Shown: piece after piece, positions 1-9,483 of the stretch
Numbering within the stretch: position 1 is the stretch's first letter
Layout of the letters: each line of letters starts with the position of its first letter
Origin: Tigriopus japonicus
Lineage: Eukaryota; Arthropoda; Copepoda; Harpacticoida; Harpacticidae
Assembly (NCBI GenBank): GCA_010645155.1
Contig: CM021320.1
Location: 3,299,796-3,363,795, forward strand
Direction: 5' to 3'
Length of the DNA stretch: 64,000 nucleotides
Position numbers and translations under genes: made by a program
Notes under the pieces: generated by a model
The model's database searches: none
What the model was told of the DNA's origin: nothing
Seen by the model: the letters and a program-made list of their open reading frames with translations, nothing else

Positions 1-118
1 GATTGAAATGCTCGGAATTTGTTGGAAATTTGAGGAAAGACACGTTGGGATCTTTGACGCTGGCATCGTAACCAGATTTGCAACCTGGCACACAGCATCG
101 AAACCCCATGATCCCCAT
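1..118 (-). CDS. THAP-type zinc finger protein, N-terminal fragment (runs off the window)
   Basis: Read on the minus strand from an ATG at 118 (a second in-frame ATG is at 109), the frame stays open to the window edge for about 39 codons. It begins MGIMGFRCCVPGCKSGYD and continues with VSFLKFP. A CxxxC pair (CVPGC) just after the initiator, followed by a hydrophobic-Lys-Phe-Pro motif some 20 residues later, is the start of a C2CH THAP domain, a sequence-specific DNA-binding module of about 90 residues. The downstream Cys and His ligands would lie outside the window, so the finger cannot be verified in full. THAP domains occur in cellular regulators and in P-element-like transposases, and this fragment cannot separate the two. 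It is divergent from the next gene at 861. Confidence 0.65.
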   Translation of the reverse strand, partial: MGIMGFRCCVPGCKSGYDASVKDPNVSFLKFPTNSEHFN

Positions 119-455
119 GACCCTTGGAGAGGTCCGAGGCACTTTTAGATCTGTTTCAATAACCCACACACGAGCTATACTGGAAGGCCAGTTAATCAGC
201 CCGCCATTGTTTGTTTGGTACCGTTCAGTCACGAGTGTTCAAACTGTTCAGATGCTTCAAACAGCTTTCGGATAACTAATGTAAAATTTCAAGGAAAGGT
301 TTAGTAAGTGACCCCGAAGCTTGTGCGGGTACAAAACACCAAAACAACTTCCACAACAAAAAACGTAGAATTTACAGAAAAAGCAAGCTTTTGCGGAAGT
401 TTCCCGTTTTAGACTCACGCAACCTTCAGAATCCGTTAGTGAAATTATTGGTAAG
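119..455. other. Spacer between the THAP start and the palindrome
   Basis: I see no supported exon here. A possible short exon ending at a GTAAGA at 451 was tested as the missing 5' part of the thioredoxin-like gene. The frame that would join in phase has a stop, so I do not annotate it. The stretch probably holds the THAP gene promoter and 5' UTR. Confidence 0.4.
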
Positions 456-770
456 AGTTATTAAAGGGACAATTTAGAGCCTACAAGCCTATTTCCAGCA
501 AGATTGAATTGCTTTCATGAACCTGAGAATCATTACAGCTTTAAAAAATGACATTTCGCTTGAGATCAGCGAGTAATACTCATGTCAAAATGTTGTTTCT
601 CGTATATTTTTTGTAGCATGATACGAGAAACAACATTTTGACATGAGTATTACTCGCTGATCTCAAGCGAAATGTCATTTTTTAAAGCTGTAATGATTCT
701 CAGGTTCATGAAAGCAATTCAATCTTGCTGGAAATAGGCTTGTAGGCTCTAAATTGTCCCTTTAATAACT
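456..770. repeat. Perfect 150-bp inverted repeat with 15-bp spacer
   Basis: Bases 456-605 are the exact reverse complement of 621-770. I compared the arms base by base and found no mismatch. The pairing stops sharply at both ends: 455 does not pair with 771, and 606 does not pair with 620. The 15-bp loop is 606-620. There is no coding frame and no obvious target-site duplication. A transcript crossing it would fold into a 150-bp hairpin. It lies immediately upstream of the first recognisable exon of the thioredoxin-like gene. Confidence 0.95.
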
Positions 771-860
771 AGTATGATTAGATGTTTCTTCAGCTCTTTA
801 CTAGTCTTCTACATTGATATTGGGCAGCCTGTCAATTTTTTTGATGTTCCATGTTTTCAG

Positions 861-1450
861 AGATGAATGTGAAGAATGCGACCGCATGACGGCACGTTGG
901 GAAACCTTGGCGTGTCTCCACAAAGGTCGTCTCAATGTTGCCAGAATCAATAAGAGTTCCACAGGAGCCGTGACTTCTCGCCGATTTGAAGTCGGAATCC
1001 CACCTGAATACATCTTGTAAGGGTGTTTCACTTTCCTCATAATCGACCCTTTGATAAGATTGGATTCTTTTTTGTTAGCTTCCGATTGGGCCGAATGTAC
1101 CGTTACACCATCGAGAAGTACGACGTGGACTCGTTGTCGTCCTTCATGACTGGCTTCTACAAGAATGTCCAGGGTGAAAGCATTCCTCTACCCAAGTCAC
1201 CTTTGTAAGACAACTCTATTTCGAAACAATCAAAAAAGGTGTATCTTACATGATGATCGGGTTGTTTTTCAGTGATGATCTCGTTCAATTGTGCGTGGAT
1301 TATATCCGTGACTATCCGTTAATGGTGGCTGCTTTTGTGACCTTGCCCATTCTCTTGGCCTTGGTCTTTTATTTCCTCCTCAGTTCTGAGGACAAACCAA
1401 GAAGCAAGAAGAAGAAAACGACGACGTCAACCAAGAAGAAGTCCAACTAG
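861..1450 (+). CDS. Thioredoxin-fold transmembrane protein (TMX-like), 3' exons
   Basis: Three exons join in phase: 861-1016, 1079-1204 and 1273-1450 (stop TAG 1448-1450). The product starts in a thioredoxin fold with a CxxC motif, DECEECDRM. A Trx-like strand/helix and an IPP segment at the cis-proline position follow, then GRMYRYT and SLSSFMTGFY. A hydrophobic span PLMVAAFVTLPILLALVFYF and a Lys/Thr/Ser-rich cytosolic tail end the protein. This order (Trx domain, one membrane span, short charged tail) fits ER thioredoxin-related transmembrane proteins, which act on disulfides in membrane proteins. The active site is CEEC, not CGHC, CPAC or CPSC, and lacks the usual preceding Trp. The 5' exons are not found. 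An alternative is a frame open from ATG 814, which would read through the pyrimidine-rich acceptor at 859-860. Confidence 0.6.
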
Positions 1451-1567
1451 AGATCTCGTTGGAAGAGCTCTGCCCAGGTCTAACTGATGAAGAAATAGGC
1501 TGTGATATCCAGACGATCATCCCGTTTCGCCTAATCTTGTATTGCCGTTTTCTTGCATTCCAGTTAA

Positions 1568-1573
1568 TTTATT
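1568..1573 (-). promoter_or_regulatory. Candidate polyadenylation signal of WIPI4
   Basis: AATAAA on the minus strand, about 218 bases after the WIPI4 stop. It lies inside the 3' UTR expected for the convergent thioredoxin-like gene. Confidence 0.4.
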
Positions 1574-1668
1574 CGTTCGTTTGATCATTCATTTCACACC
1601 TATTTTTTTCATGTTTTGTTACATTTTTACGCCCTGCAAGAGACACTTAGACAGGGATTTGTAAGAGA

Positions 1669-1674
1669 AATAAA
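1669..1674 (+). promoter_or_regulatory. Candidate polyadenylation signal of the TMX-like gene
   Basis: AATAAA on the plus strand, about 219 bases after the TAG at 1448-1450, in an A-rich stretch. It overlaps the expected 3' UTR of WIPI4. Confidence 0.5.
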
Positions 1675-1790
1675 TAATAATAATAAGCGCAATTTCTCGA
1701 GTTTGCAATCAATATAATTGTATTTGTTGTATATTGGGAGCTGATTGATTAGTTCTTTGACAAATTGGTTCCATAAAAAAGTGTTCGTCG

Positions 1791-4513
1791 TCAACGTCGC
1801 AAGGCATCCCAAGCTGAATCTTCCCACATATCTGTGAATACATCGTAAGCCACTTGATCGCACTTTCCATCGGCTGTGAAGATGTATTTATGAAAGGAGC
1901 CGTCCAAACAAGCCGCAAAAATTGTATCTTGCGGTCCAAACGCGCAAATACAAGCCACCTAAAAGAATTGAACGCATCCTTAATTGATTTCAATTAAAAA
2001 GCACTTTCAACCGATTTAGGATCAGACAAATCAGATTTATGAGTTTTAGTCAAATTTTGCGCCTTAATTTTTTTGGCATTGAAAAGATAATTTTGGATAT
2101 TTTCCACATGGCTTTTAGTTTTTGAGTAATTAGTGCATAACAAAATTAATTTGTCATGGAATTGAGATTTGGGACTTGGATAATTTTAAGTGAAAATATT
2201 TGAAAGGGAGCGAACGTTTAAGTTTGCTATCAATCATAAAACTACATAGACAAAGTGTTCTCATTATATTTCTATGTGCAGATATTTGAGTTGGCTTCGT
2301 GAGAAGCCATTCTTATTTCTTGCTTAAGAAACTTGGTAAACTACACATAATTTTGAAGTCAAATTATCGAGAAATCTTTTTACTTTTTAAAACCAAGGGT
2401 TATCAAAGTTCATGTTTCTCTAGTGTGTGATGGTAAAAAATCTAGTTTTAGGCATGGCCGTGAATTACGTGCTCACCTCTTGCGGAACAGTAAAACTGGC
2501 CAACGACCATTGTGATCCCGCATACGCGCCCGGCAAGCCAAATTTCGAAAAATTGGACCGCTTATTCAAACTATAATTCTGCAAGGCAAAGATGTGAACC
2601 GTGCCTTTGTCCGAAGAACAGCACAACCATTCATTTGACACCGAAAAGTTGATGCAATACAATCGGGCTTGATCCGTTCCTCGACGAAGTTCAACCAACA
2701 TCTGTCTTTTGGCCGCATCCCAAATACGGATCAAAGTGCCTTTCTCACTAGCCGTGGCTATCATCGAACCCTGCAAAATACATCCATTCAGAGACCGCCT
2801 CTCAACAAAAAAGCTCCCAACAGACCTGTTGATTGATGGCTAAGCACCATAATTGACTTTTATGGGCGTTAATCGTAACCGGGGCGGATGAAACGTGCTG
2901 CTCTGTAGTGGATAAGTCGATTAATTGGACACTGCCCATTTTGTAGCCGGGAAACACCATGAACTCTGGGTCTGAGTTTGAGAGTGATCGCATCGGACTG
3001 ACTTCGCATAATCCACGGGGATTGTCACGGGTTGAGATTGTGAAAAGCGTTCGGCAACGATTCGGAAAGCTGAACACCGTTAAACTGGATCTTAAAAGGA
3101 AATTGAATTCATCAAAACCTGATGTGGATTTCAAAGAGAAATGAATCTCTCTGTTAGCATTTTGATTTTGTGATAACATGAATTTAAAAAAAATATCACA
3201 AAAACACCAACGAAAAGAAGGAAGAAATTCCCCTGGTCCAGCGCTTCTTTTTCTAAAGTCTCACAATCCTCTTCTTGTCGACCAAGACATTCATAATCTG
3301 TATAGCATTTAAAGCCATTGCTAAAGAAATTTTTGCTGCGGTTCTTATTCTTCAGTGACCCTTTCGATTGAATCCAAAACGGAAAATAATCGGATTTTAC
3401 CTTCAAATTCAACCAAGCTCAGATTTCATAACACCATTGAGGCGCAAAATATTTCCACATTCTCAGAATCATCAAAAATCAAAATGTCATTTTTCCATCC
3501 ACCTTTTGGAACACCTATGGCACAAAACTAATGTTACTTACTGACACACGGCAATAAGTTTGTCCCGTTTGACTCGAACGGAGAGGACTTTTTCGGGAAG
3601 CGTGAATTCCACCCTCATGGCCTTCTTTTCGCAATCATAGATCATGACGGTATTCTCGGCATAAACGGGTCCGTGAGGAGTTGGCAAGCCAGAAGGGATC
3701 AAGGCTATCAAATTGGTGCGATGGAGCATCTCCGCCCGAACAATCGAACCCACCTGAGACAGACCGAAAAACGGGCTTATATTACGGAGCAGCTATGACA
3801 GATGTAGTTGAATATTTGAGATGGGTAAATTGAGCTTGATTTGCTTTAGGTCTCAATTTTTATTTCTGAGATGTCATTAAGCTTTTGAAAGGGGGCAAGT
3901 CAAGATGGATATCGCCGGTGACATTGGTTCAATGAACAATCGTTGGCAAACGGCAAACGGCAATTGCAATTATTCGAATTTAAAACTACACTACTCCGCA
4001 CGGATGGCCAAGGTTGACCCCATGAAGGTATCAATTGGAATAAAAGCACTGAAAAAAGTTTGCATGATCCCGGATGTCATTCATCATCTCAATCAAGCCA
4101 GACCATTTCTAAATACCAAAGTCAATGAATGAGGACTAAATCAACCGTGCCATTTACTACCAATGTTTCTGTGTCTGTCTGTCTGTCTCTCTCTCTCTCA
4201 CTCGAGTTCAATTTGCCTTACAAATTGCCAAACGCACTTGCGAACATGGAACATGGGACAATTCCCGGATGGGATCCACGTTGAAGAGACGAAATCCGCC
4301 CCGAGGCGGACCCATCCCGCCGGGCGTGTCTTGCAAAGTGGCGGCAAAGCACCCGAAATCCTGATTAAAACGCAAAGACGTGATCACGCCCCATCCATCG
4401 GCCAATCCTAATCGCGAGTGACCGCCCCCTGAGGCGGTGGGTGGAACCAAACCAGGGGCGGAGGAAGGGGATGGAGCCAAGGGACGAGACGAAGAAAGGG
4501 ACGACGATGACAT
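1791..4513 (-). CDS. WDR45: WIPI4/WDR45-type PROPPIN, autophagy WD-repeat protein
   Basis: Five exons on the minus strand join in phase to 404 residues: 4513-4238, 3753-3542, 3090-2826, 2770-2477 and 1958-1791. The product is a seven-bladed beta-propeller that binds phosphatidylinositol 3-phosphate on the phagophore and recruits ATG2. Diagnostic segments in order are [16 protein letters not shown] (blade 1), [51 protein letters not shown], then the lipid-binding LRRGTD motif followed by [37 protein letters not shown] and a DGSFHKYIF end. LRRG, NAHKS and SQWSLASF favour WIPI4 over WIPI3. The protein is about 40 residues longer than vertebrate WDR45. The extra length is mostly a Ser/Pro/Gly-rich N-terminus before residue 40 and a PGGMGPPRG insertion in blade 1. 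Exon 1 uses donor GTGCGT at 4237, chosen because it restores the SQ-VGS join and phase; a nearby GTAAGG does not. Confidence 0.95.
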
Positions 4514-4925
4514 GGTGGGCCTCCGAAAATCTTGGGTGATACTGCCAAACGAAACACTCCCAACACACACACACAGACCATATAATGGCTAGACCTCGCG
4601 TTGTGCGAGAAAAGGACAACTTTGCTTCATCAGCTGGAAGATAACACTACATCCTAAAATGGTGGGAATTTTGAACTTTTCAAAATTTTGCCAGCGTGGC
4701 CAAATCCTGAACAAACTCAACGTACCGTACGTACTTTGTTCTTGACGCGAGCGAGCGTCGTTACTTCTGAGCACGCGGTCGCCCTGAGATTTAGAAGCTA
4801 GCGCAGCTGGGCCAAGTGGTGTCACTTTTCTCTCGCCGAGGGAACGGGCCAATGCGACATCTAGTCATTTTATGATCTGTGCACACACACTACTGTAGTA
4901 GTGCGTCGTTCGTTGTTCTTCTTGT
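4514..4925. other. WIPI4 upstream region, probable promoter
   Basis: Non-coding as far as I can see. It holds a CA-repeat-like tract near 4561-4575, several CGT-rich palindromic stretches (tacgtacgta-like at 4723-4735) and no TATA box I would defend. The left target-site copy of the next transposon ends at 4925. Confidence 0.3.
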
Positions 4926-5640
4926 TAGTGATGTGACTTGGGCAAGTAATGAGTCGTCACAGACACCCCAAGCACAAGTTGTTGACAAGCATTACTTGGG
5001 CAATACACCAATACACTTCCCAAGCTCAAGGAACATTGGAAGATGCAGTTGCCGGCAGTTGCTCTTTGAAGAGTTAAGATACTTTCAGTGTGACTTGGAA
5101 GAAAAAATGTCAAGTTGCATTTTCGATGATCTTTTGACCTTAATAATTCAGCAATAAATAGTGGAAGTGATACAAAAAAATATTTCAATTTGGATAGCAT
5201 TTGCAAAACCATGTTTTTTCTTTAGTTTCCGTTCTAAGCCACACATGAATGCACTTTTCGGGCCAATCAAGAATGAGATTTAACAGTCACACTTGGGAAC
5301 AAGCTCGGTCACTCAGAGTTGCTAGAAAAAAAATATAAGATGCCAACTCTTTTTTTTAAAATATTCTCAAAAGCTTTTGCATTTCTCGATACAAAAGCTT
5401 TGAATTGTGTATTTTCATCTAAAAATCCATCCTAACAAGGGCATGGGCCCTATTTCGCTGAAACTTTCTGGTTAATTGAAATTCTGATGCCGAAGGTTTA
5501 GTCTTCATTCCTAGCAAATTTGGCAAACCTGTAAGGTGGGAAAAATACTTGTACAGGCACCCAAGTAGACCCAAGTTTCGGCAAGTCCAAGGTACTGTAC
5601 CGGACCGCTTGCCCAAGCTCCTGTTTGCCTCCCATCACTA
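4926..5640. mobile_element. Non-autonomous hAT element, copy A (715 bp)
   Basis: The element begins TAGTGATG and ends CATCACTA. It is flanked by perfect 8-bp direct repeats CTTCTTGT at 4918-4925 and 5641-5648. An 8-bp duplication with a TAGNG terminus is the signature of the hAT superfamily. Inside the ends, a CTTGGGCAAG motif recurs in inverted order. No transposase frame is visible, so it would depend on an enzyme supplied in trans. It is a close relative of copy B at 6204-6909, along the whole length. Confidence 0.93.
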
Positions 5641-5648
5641 CTTCTTGT

Positions 5649-5936
5649 GTCTCTAAGACCAGGGTTGCCAGGCAGCTCTTGGACGGCCCTTATTGCCAGA
5701 TTTGTGGCCAAAATTCGCCACCTCAGTCTAAAAATCGCCAGTTTGTCACCAAATTTTTCCCCATTCAAAACAAACTCGTTTACATATTTCAAACTTGTGA
5801 TGAAACATTGAAGATTGGATTTGTTTAGGTATTTTTATTCTGACCAAGAAATATTATCGTTACGGTTGTGCCTTAATCACATTCTAGGTAACATGGATCG
5901 CCGCAAAAGCATTTGAAACCAAAAAATGCTAACCAG
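5649..5936. other. Short spacer between two hAT insertions
   Basis: AT-rich, no coding frame that I support. A GGGTTGCCAGG motif near 5663 resembles hAT-type ends, but I find no matching partner or duplication. Confidence 0.3.
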
Positions 5937-7068
5937 TACTGATGTGTTTCGAGTTGGATTTTTGGTCGGGTTTTGCCACTTTGGATTTTAAGGTCAAAAA
6001 GTTGACCCCCAACTAATCTTCTCAACTATAATGTTTATTGCGAGAATCATCGTCTCATTGGATATATTATATGTACAATTTATATATCTATATCTATACA
6101 TGTATTGGAGTCGAGGGGGGCCCATTCTGGGTTCAGGAGGATGGACTACAGACGCCATAAAATATGGCAGCACTGCCAACTCGAAATCCAAAAGTATAAC
6201 TACTAGTGATGTGACTTGGGCAAGTAATGAGTCATCACAGACACCCAAGAACAAGTTGTTGACAAGCATTACTTGGGCAATACACCAAAACACTTGGCAA
6301 GCTCAAGGAACATTGGAATATGCAATTGCCGGCAGTTGCTCTTTGAAGAGTTAAGATACTTGCAGTGTGACTTAGAAGAAAAAATGTCAAGTTGCATTTT
6401 CGATGATCTTTTGACCTTAATAATTTAGCAATAAATAGTGGAAGTGATACAAAAAATATTTCAATTTGGATAGCATTTGCAAAACCATGTTTTTTTTTGT
6501 TTCAGTTCTAGGCCACACATGAATGCACTTTTGAGGCTAATCAAGACCGAGATTTAGAAGTCACACTTCCAGAACAATCTCGTTTACTCAGAGTTGCCGG
6601 CATGAAAGAGTAAAATGCCAAATCTTTTTTTAGTATTCTCAAAATCTTTTGCATTTCCCCATGTGAGAGAATTGAAGTGTGTAATATTCTTAAAAATACA
6701 TCCTTTCAAAGGTATGGGTCCTATTTAGCTGAATCAGCCTGGTTTAGTGAAATTCGGATGGCAGGTTTATTCTTTGTTCATAGCAAATTTGGCAAACCTG
6801 TTAGCTGGGAAAAGTACTTGTACAAGCACCCAAGCTATGCCAAGCTTCAGCAAGCCCAAGCACTGTGCCAGTACAGCTTGCCCAATCTCTTGTTTGCCCC
6901 CCATCACTAATAACTACTGATGGAACTCGAAATCGAACTAGTTCGAGTGTTGCCAAATTGGTCCCTGTTCAGGTCTTTTTAAAAACGTTCAATAGAACCT
7001 GCCCTAATCAACAATGATAAACTTCCGAGTAAAAAATGGCAGCACTCCCGGTTCGAAACACATCACTA
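5937..7068. mobile_element. Outer non-autonomous hAT element, split by a nested insertion
   Basis: Left end TACTGATGTGTTTCGA and right end TCGAAACACATCACTA are inverted repeats of about 16 bp with one mismatch. The element is flanked by perfect 8-bp repeats CTAACCAG at 5929-5936 and 7069-7076. A second hAT element (6204-6909 plus its 8-bp duplication) sits inside, so the original outer element was about 418 bp. No transposase frame is present. It is a different family from the nested element, since the subterminal sequences differ. Confidence 0.9.
6204..6909. mobile_element. Non-autonomous hAT element, copy B (706 bp), nested
   Basis: Same family as the element at 4926-5640, with TAGTGATG/CATCACTA ends and perfect 8-bp duplications ATAACTAC at 6196-6203 and 6910-6917. 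It is inserted in the element bounded at 5937 and 7068, so it is the younger of the two. It differs from copy A by scattered substitutions and small indels. No coding capacity is seen. Confidence 0.93.
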
Positions 7069-7076
7069 CTAACCAG

Positions 7077-8377
7077 AGCATTAGTTTCTTCATAGGAAGC
7101 CCTCCCAATCTTCATCTTGTCTTTCCAATTTTTTTGTCTGTAGGAGTCTCTTTGTTTTGAAAGGAACAATCTCGCTGAGTCGGTCGGTCCAGGAACCTCT
7201 CACCACAGGACGCGAACTTCAGCTGACGCGTAGCCCAAGAAGACCCTTAAAACGGTGCAGCTCTGCAGTGAATTTGAACGAAATTGCCAAAAGACGATAG
7301 AAAAAGGTGTTTGATAGCAAATACCTTTCGGCCTTTCTCAAGGAAACTTTTAGACGTAAATTCCACAGACGGAGAACCATTCTGATACCGGACTTGAAAT
7401 TGTCTGTCGGAAATATTTGTGATGGCTGGCTTTGCTGGCCAGGCGAGGATAAAACCTCCGACCCTAGCATCAACAATCAAAAAAAAAAACCTTACTCCAG
7501 AACAAAATTGCAGCATGAGATAGCGCTCCTTTTCCTGCCATTAATTTCTGTACTGATGTTTTCTGCTCTCAGGAATTAGTCAAAACTGAGCTGCTTCAGA
7601 TCAATTTCTCGCACAAAACTGAGAATGGATCTCAATTAAAGGCATGTATAACTTGAATATAATAATACAAACTTCAGACAACGGGTTCATTTATACACAA
7701 ATGAAGCTTCTTGAAAATTTAGCGTGTTTTTGCAAAACTGTGGCCCTATTATTAACAATGAAACATGCATCCACACTCGTGCCCATAAAAACATCATTTT
7801 TAGTCAATAGTTTACCGTCTGAAATGCTTGAAATCCATTAGATGCACAAATATCAACATTTTGACAGGCCAAACTGAGAGGAAGCACATGATTGAACAAA
7901 TTATTCATCAACTTATTGTTGAGTTGTTGATGATTCCCCCTCAATGATTATTCATGCAGAATGAAGTAAAGAACAGATCATCTTCATGGAGCACTATATT
8001 TTTCACTTTGATGGTGTTGTTAGGTAACTATTTTCAGAAATCATTGGTATTTCAGGATAAGTTGAATAGGGTTGATGATGAGTGATGAACATGATTTACC
8101 CAAGAGTGGGTTGCATTTAATTGTCTCTAAGAGACAGATAAACATACCAGAATGGTGTCTAGACATTTCATCCACTGATTTAGTATAAAATATTGAATAT
8201 TGAGTCCATATAACACTTCTTTATCTATTGTTCACTCCATAGGGGCTCTTTGGGCTCTCAAAAACAACAACAAACAGCTGTGTTCGCATCCTCTTCTGTA
8301 AGTATATCCATGGGTGTTGACACCGCCCTGTGTTCTAAAATTTCCACTATTATACTTTCCAAAGTCCATAGCTCGTA
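7077..8377. other. Non-coding stretch without recognisable feature
   Basis: Frames of up to 90 codons on both strands around 7219-7579 have no family resemblance or splice context that I can defend. The remainder is AT-rich. A CTGTAAGTAT donor-like site at 8297 could end an upstream exon of the short frame at 8415, but nothing confirms this. Confidence 0.3.
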
Positions 8378-8414
8378 ATGTCGTCCGATGAGCTTAATAT
8401 GCTAAACACCCCAG

Positions 8415-8830
8415 ATGTGGAATGTGGAAAGCCCGAAGGCAAAATGTGCACGACTACAAGAGGATATCGACGTTATGGCCGCTCAACTCGCCGAAAAGGA
8501 CGTGTTCATCCAGCATCTTAGTGCCAAACTCGAATGTCAGATGATGGCAAAAAATTTGGAAAAGCCGCCTGATTCGGCAAGGGCTCGTGAAGGAAATATG
8601 GAGGACAGACTAAAACAAATGAAGATCACTAGAGCGAGGGTAAAAAAGTTTTTTTTTCCTGCAGAGTAGAAATTCTAGATAGTTGACGCAGCTGGTTCTC
8701 CTTTATTGGAGGTGTTCAGCTGACCCAAGCTGACCTACATCGTAAAACGTCAAGAATTTCTGCTTTGCAGGAAAAAAAGAACTTTTTAATCCTCGCTCTA
8801 AAGATCACCATTGCCAACACCCAGGACTAG
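8415..8830 (+). pseudogene. Short coiled-coil frame interrupted by a MITE
   Basis: The frame reads MWNVESPKAKCARLQEDIDV and continues with MAAQLAEKDVFIQHLSAKLE, a Leu/Ala/Glu pattern typical of a coiled coil, then a polar stretch ending EDRLKQMKIT. At 8630 a 171-bp transposon enters. With it, the frame ends RARVKKFFFPAE at 8669. Across the pre-insertion site, using one copy of the duplicated AAGATCAC, the frame would instead end ITIANTQD at a TAG at 8828-8830. I do not recognise the protein. A shifted frame opens from an ATG at 8378, so an old exon with a damaged start, or part of another transposon, are both possible. Confidence 0.4.
8630..8800. mobile_element. 171-bp hAT-type MITE with long terminal inverted repeats
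   Basis: Ends TAGAGCGAGG and CCTCGCTCTA open inverted repeats of about 45 bp, including TTCCTGCA and GAATTTCT blocks. The flanks are perfect 8-bp duplications AAGATCAC at 8622-8629 and 8801-8808. TAGAG ends plus 8 bp fit hAT. It has no coding capacity and sits in the coiled-coil frame starting at 8415. Confidence 0.93.
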
Positions 8831-8839
8831 CTGGATCGT

Positions 8840-9271
8840 CATTTTACTGATCCATCCCTACATGAATTCATTCGTTCAAGTCTTCAAATCCAGCACTTTG
8901 AGAACCTGCAGGTCTTTTGGTAATGGTAATGGTGACGATGTGAGGTCCGGATGAAAGAACAACAAAGGAGTGTTGCAGATATTTCAAAATCAGTAGCTTC
9001 AAGTTAAGTAATGGCAAATGCCAATTAACAGACAGTAACAATTTGCTTCCATCTAGCCAAATCTGACCCTCTTTTCGATATTTTCTGGCATGATTTGTTC
9101 GTAAAGTTCTGGTATCACTGGTTCGCTCTTTTGACCGGACCTCTCATCGTCACCATTACCGGTCTTTTACCATACGTACTTGAAAGAGTTTATTGGCATG
9201 TGATTTTCAGTAAGATCATGATTACAACTTGTAATAAACATGTGACAATGAAACAAAAGTCGTGCAAGATA
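8840..9271. other. Non-coding spacer
   Basis: AT-rich sequence with no supported gene. A 60-codon frame at 9095-9277 has no recognisable content. Confidence 0.3.
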
Positions 9272-9279
9272 CTATAATG

Positions 9280-9475
9280 TAGGGGTTGCAACCTGTGGGC
9301 CCAAGGGCTTATGGGGCAGGCCAAACTAGTGGGCCCGAGAGCCATTTGTAGTACATACTTGTGGGCCCAGAGCTCTTTGATCAATGAGTTGTGGGCCCAC
9401 GAACCTTCCACCATCTGTTTGGTGGGCACAAGACAAATTTAGTGGGCCTTGAAACAAAAAAGGTAGACGACCCTG
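9280..9475. mobile_element. hAT-like MITE of the GGGCCCA family, copy 1
   Basis: It begins TAGGGGTTGCAACC and ends GTAGACGACCCTG. The flanking 8-mers CTATAATG (9272-9279) and CTCTAATG (9476-9483) agree at 7 of 8 positions. The interior is a set of spaced GTGGGCCCA/TGGGCCC modules with AGCTCTTTGATCAA between them, shared with the elements at 26059 and 29311. No coding frame. Confidence 0.75.
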
Positions 9476-9483
9476 CTCTAATG

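Noticed and set aside
413..450. Possible exon between a TTTTAG acceptor and a GTAAGA donor upstream of the TMX-like exons
   Set aside because: The only frame that could join exon 861 in phase contains a stop codon, and the translated residues do not resemble a thioredoxin strand.
4925..5212. Frames of 92-107 codons over the hAT copies at 4879-5157 and 6031-6354
   Set aside because: They lie in and across transposon ends and share only transposon sequence; not host genes.
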